Program-made: the position numbers and the translations under genes
Assembly (NCBI GenBank): GCA_017509375.1
Contig: JAFWPT010000379.1
Location: 1-6,840 of the forward strand
Source: Bacteroidales bacterium
Lineage (GTDB): Bacteria; Bacteroidota; Bacteroidia; Bacteroidales; UBA932
DNA length: 6,840 nucleotides
Direction of reading: 5' to 3'
In this document: positions 5,021-6,840 of the stretch, in pieces
Position numbering within the stretch: position 1 is the first letter of the stretch
Layout of the letters: every line of letters starts with the position of its first letter
The notes under the pieces: generated by a model
Database searches by the model: none
The model's input: the letters and a program-made list of their open reading frames with translations, nothing else
Told to the model about the DNA's origin: nothing

Positions 5021-6439
5021 TCAGAGTATAGCTCCCAGTTTCCGGAGTTCGGAAACAAGCAGTTCTAAATCAGCGTTCTGCACATCCACTCCGGTTCTCA
5101 GCGTCTGAGCGGCAGCTACGCCGGCAGCCTGCCCTATCCCCATGCAGCTCGCCTGCACCCGGAGCGAGGCCAGAGCTTTGCGGTCCGCGGAAATGCAGCG
5201 CCCCGCTACGATAAGGTTGGGATAATCACTGGCAATCATGGCCCGGAACGGCACATATGCGGCCTGCTTAAGCTTGATGAGGACCTGTCCGGAGCCCTTG
5301 CTCGCATGCATGTCGATCTGGTGGGCTCCGCGGGACACGCTGTCTGGATAACGTTCCCCCGCTACGTACTCTCCGGCCGTTACTGTGTGCACCCCGAGTA
5401 TTCTCCTGGATTCCCGTATGCCGGCCTGCGGTGCAGTGGAAGCCACATAGCAGTTCCGGAATTCCGGCACAAACTTCCGCAGTGCGTCCGTAAACCTGAA
5501 GATATCTTCCCGCAAGCGGCACTCCGCTTCCGTGAAATTGCGGTTGTCGCAGGAATCGGCGGCGCTGCGGGTTATGTTCACCGCCACGCTCCCCTCATGC
5601 ATCACGCTGTTGAACCAGGGGCCGCCGAAGTCCGGCAGATCCAGGCCTTTACGCTTGAGTTCCAGCAACTTCTCCCTCACGGGGGTGCACTGGCTCGAAC
5701 CCTTGCGGCCGCTGTGATACATATAGCGGCGGAGCAGTTCGCTGCCGGTATCCACGCCGGACAGCACAAAGCAGAAGGACGACGGCTGCACCTCTCCGTC
5801 AGGGTTGTCCTGCATAGGCACGCCCGCCATCCAGGCCAGGTCTCCGTCGCCTGTAGCATCAATCACCCTGCCCGCACGCAGCAATTCCAGCCCGTTTTTG
5901 TTCTCGATTATCACACCGGCGATGCGTTTGCCTTCCATCTCGCAGCCTATCAGTGAAGAGCGCATAAACATATCCACACCGGCCTCCAGCACCATTCTCT
6001 GCGCACAAAGCTTATACAGCTCGATATCGAAGTCCACGTTGCCCTTTGGCCACTCCACGAAAGCGCCGCCCAATGATTCCAGACGCTGGACAAACTCCCA
6101 CGGGATACCTCCTATCACTCTTTCACCGTTGAAAGCGAATTCGCTGATGGGGGCCACGTAGCCCATCGTAGCCATTCCTCCGAGAAAACCGTAGCGTTCC
6201 ACAATTGCGACCCTGACCCCCTGGCGCGCGGCTGCAACAGCCGCGATGAAGCCAGCTGGTCCTCCGCCACATACCAGCACATCATAAGTTCCTGCGTCGC
6301 GCAAGCGTCCTTCCAATGCGGCGGACGGCAGCTCGCCGGTTCTAACTGCACTATTATCAGCCGCAAGGGTAGAAACTCCCGGGATGGATGCCAAGGCCAG
6401 CGCTGCTGCACTGCGCTTGAAAAAATACCGTCTGTCCAT
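5021..6439 (-). CDS. FAD-dependent oxidoreductase with Tat-type signal peptide
   Basis: Starting at MDRRYFFKRS gives 472 residues. A longer frame begins at 6472, but its extra 11 residues (MGNFLYLRGAI) would precede the signal peptide, so the inner ATG is chosen. DRRYFFK matches the twin-arginine pattern, followed by the hydrophobic stretch AAALALASIPGV and a likely cleavage after TLAA (about residue 27). The FAD Rossmann fold is clear: DVLVCGGGPAGFIAAVAAARQG (53-74) with VER (80-82), IDATGDGD (193-200), QAGIRESRRILG (338-349) and the C-terminal NLIVAGRCIS (408-417) with GIGQAAGVAAA. This matches the FAD_oxidored family. Such proteins occur with glycan-degradation genes in Bacteroidales; the substrate is unknown. 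Tat export fits a protein that folds around FAD before secretion to the periplasm. It is the first gene of the operon. Its upstream region carries only a weak promoter match. Confidence 0.88.
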   Translation of the reverse strand: MDRRYFFKRSAAALALASIPGVSTLAADNSAVRTGELPSAALEGRLRDAGTYDVLVCGGGPAGFIAAVAAARQGVRVAIVERYGFLGGMATMGYVAPISEFAFNGERVIGGIPWEFVQRLESLGGAFVEWPKGNVDFDIELYKLCAQRMVLEAGVDMFMRSSLIGCEMEGKRIAGVIIENKNGLELLRAGRVIDATGDGDLAWMAGVPMQDNPDGEVQPSSFCFVLSGVDTGSELLRRYMYHSGRKGSSQCTPVREKLLELKRKGLDLPDFGGPWFNSVMHEGSVAVNITRSAADSCDNRNFTEAECRLREDIFRFTDALRKFVPEFRNCYVASTAPQAGIRESRRILGVHTVTAGEYVAGERYPDSVSRGAHQIDMHASKGSGQVLIKLKQAAYVPFRAMIASDYPNLIVAGRCISADRKALASLRVQASCMGIGQAAGVAAAQTLRTGVDVQNADLELLVSELRKLGAIL

Positions 6440-6478
6440 AATTGCACCCCGAAGATACAAAAAATTCCCCAAGAGCTA

Positions 6479-6507
6479 TTGTTTTTTTGTTTTTCTTTCT
6501 ATATTTG
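6479..6507 (+). promoter_or_regulatory. Promoter of the trp leader, Bacteroidota type
   Basis: TATATTTG (6500-6507) is an exact TAnnTTTG -7 element. TTG (6479-6481) lies 18 bases upstream, within the usual spacing of the -33 element, and the spacer is an extreme T-rich tract. The start of transcription is expected about 6511-6514, immediately before the leader-peptide ATG. It lies in the divergent gap shared with the oxidoreductase operon. Confidence 0.72.
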
Positions 6508-6514
6508 CAGCAGT

Positions 6515-6580
6515 ATGTGTAGGCAAAGCAACAAGTTTTATTGGTGGCGTCTGAACGATATTTCCGGTCAGACTCGTTAA
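6515..6580 (+). CDS. Tryptophan leader peptide with tandem Trp codons
   Basis: This 21-codon ORF starts at the ATG just after the promoter and ends at TAA (6578-6580). Residues 8-11 are FYWW, with TGG TGG at 6542-6547; two adjacent Trp codons in such a short peptide are the hallmark of trp attenuation. The ATG lies inside the 5' arm of stem P1, the Trp codons just before the inner hairpin, and the stop just before the 3' arm of P1, so ribosome position decides which stems can form. There is almost no room for a 5' untranslated region. The product itself is expected to have no function. Confidence 0.78.
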   Translation: MCRQSNKFYWWRLNDISGQTR

Positions 6581-6626
6581 TTGCGTACACATAGGCGGGC
6601 ACAAGCCTGCCGCGAAGTTACAGAGA

Positions 6627-6657
6627 GGCTGTCCGGACCAGGACGGCCGTTTTTTTT
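6627..6657 (+). terminator. Intrinsic terminator of the trp attenuator
   Basis: GGCTGTCC (6627-6634), loop GGACCA, and GGACGGCC (6641-6648) form 8 pairs, one of them G-U, followed by G and eight T residues (6650-6657). It lies 28 bases before the trpB2-type ATG, so it would cut transcription before the gene. This is the regulated stop of the attenuator, not the end of an upstream gene. Confidence 0.88.
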
Positions 6658-6685
6658 GTATTTATCTTTTTAATACCATACTATT

Positions 6686-6840
6686 ATGAGACAGAAAAAA
6701 TTCATTCTTCCGGAATCTGAGATTCCTTCTCATTACTTCAACATCCAGGCGGTCATGCCCAACAAGCCACTGCCCTTCCTGCATCCGGCTACAAAGGAAC
6801 CGTTGAAGGCTGAAGACCTTTACCCCATCTTCTGCAAGGC
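6686..6840 (+). CDS. TrpB2-type tryptophan synthase beta-like PLP enzyme (3' end outside window)
   Basis: The ATG at 6686 opens a frame that runs off the window, giving 51 complete codons. The N-terminus FILPESEIPSHYFNIQAVMP, then PLPFLHPATKEPLKAEDLYPIF, is the pattern that distinguishes TrpB2 (long, indole-utilising beta chains) from the usual TrpB1, which lacks this extension. TrpB makes tryptophan from indole and serine with pyridoxal phosphate. The catalytic Lys lies beyond the window. The Trp-codon leader and terminator just upstream show it is controlled by tryptophan supply, which supports a real role in Trp synthesis or indole salvage. The start has no Shine-Dalgarno sequence and sits in an A/T-rich stretch, as is usual for the phylum. 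Confidence 0.85.
   Translation, partial: MRQKKFILPESEIPSHYFNIQAVMPNKPLPFLHPATKEPLKAEDLYPIFCK

Larger units (their letters stand above)
6512..6658 (+). ncRNA. Tryptophan attenuator leader RNA
   Basis: This is the transcribed leader before the trpB2-type gene. Stem P1 pairs 6514-6526 with 6581-6593 (12 pairs around one G-G mismatch, including TATGTGTA/TACACATA). It encloses the leader-peptide Trp codons and an inner hairpin GTCTGA (6549-6554)/TCAGAC (6568-6573). Then follow a GC hairpin GGCGGGC (6594-6600)/GCCTGCC (6605-6611, loop ACAA) and the terminator at 6627-6657. A candidate antiterminator pairs TCCGGTC (6563-6569) with 6636-6643 across one bulged A. A 'Bacteroid-trp' RNA motif has been described in this phylum upstream of trp genes; I think this may belong to it, but no covariance search was possible. 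Confidence 0.75.

Noticed and set aside
5306..5956. 216-codon open frame on + opposite the FAD oxidoreductase
   Set aside because: It is antisense to conserved FAD-binding segments and its translation shows no known motif.
6450..6472. TATCTTCG on - as a promoter -7 element for the oxidoreductase operon
   Set aside because: It has one mismatch to TAnnTTTG, and the nearest TTG (6472-6470) is only 12 bases upstream, too close for a -33 element. The operon promoter remains unassigned.
933..6635. Shared AGGCTGTCC in the central palindrome and in the trp terminator stem
   Set aside because: A nine-base match between two GC-rich hairpins is weak, and the surrounding bases differ; treated as chance.
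6512..6658. T-box or ligand-binding riboswitch before the trpB2-type gene
   Set aside because: No T-box sequence or specifier-loop layout is seen, and the tandem Trp codons in a complete short ORF explain the leader better.

Overview
This window looks like a chromosomal segment from a member of the Bacteroidota, most likely order Bacteroidales. The evidence is the promoter-like sites matching the phylum's TAnnTTTG -7 element (6500-6507 on +, 1102-1095 on -), gene starts without an obvious Shine-Dalgarno sequence, a tRNA gene without an encoded CCA end, and the style of the proteins (a short CstA transporter, a Bacteroidales-type family 2 glycosyltransferase, a TrpB2-type synthase). The genus cannot be resolved.

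Region 1 (1-684, +) holds the C-terminal part of a GHKL-fold ATP-binding protein whose stop overlaps the start of a 98-residue STAS-like (DUF4325-type) protein. The pair resembles the kinase/antagonist logic of partner switching, but its target is not visible. Region 2 (685-996) has no believable gene but is full of inverted repeats. The main one is a nested element at 857-990: an 18-bp outer stem enclosing three hairpins, the middle one a perfect 30-bp-arm palindrome. It separates the + strand ATPase/STAS pair from the - strand genes and probably carries terminators facing both ways. Region 3 (997-1084, -) is tRNA-Ser(GGA), with its own promoter-like site.

Region 4 (1143-6439, -) is a tight four-gene operon, read from right to left: a Tat-type exported FAD-dependent oxidoreductase, an aldose 1-epimerase (GalM), a CstA-family transporter and a family 2 glycosyltransferase. 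Gaps are 33, 3 and 2 bases. The theme is handling of sugars or small carbon compounds at the envelope, but the oxidoreductase substrate and the glycosyltransferase product are unknown.

Region 5 (6440-6840, +) diverges from that operon. A strong promoter match leads almost at once into a 21-codon leader peptide with two adjacent Trp codons, followed by nested RNA stems, an intrinsic terminator with eight T residues, and the start of a TrpB2-type tryptophan synthase beta-like gene that runs off the window. This is a textbook layout for transcription attenuation by ribosome stalling at Trp codons, and it is the clearest regulatory system in the window. The most unexplained structure is the nested palindrome at 857-990.
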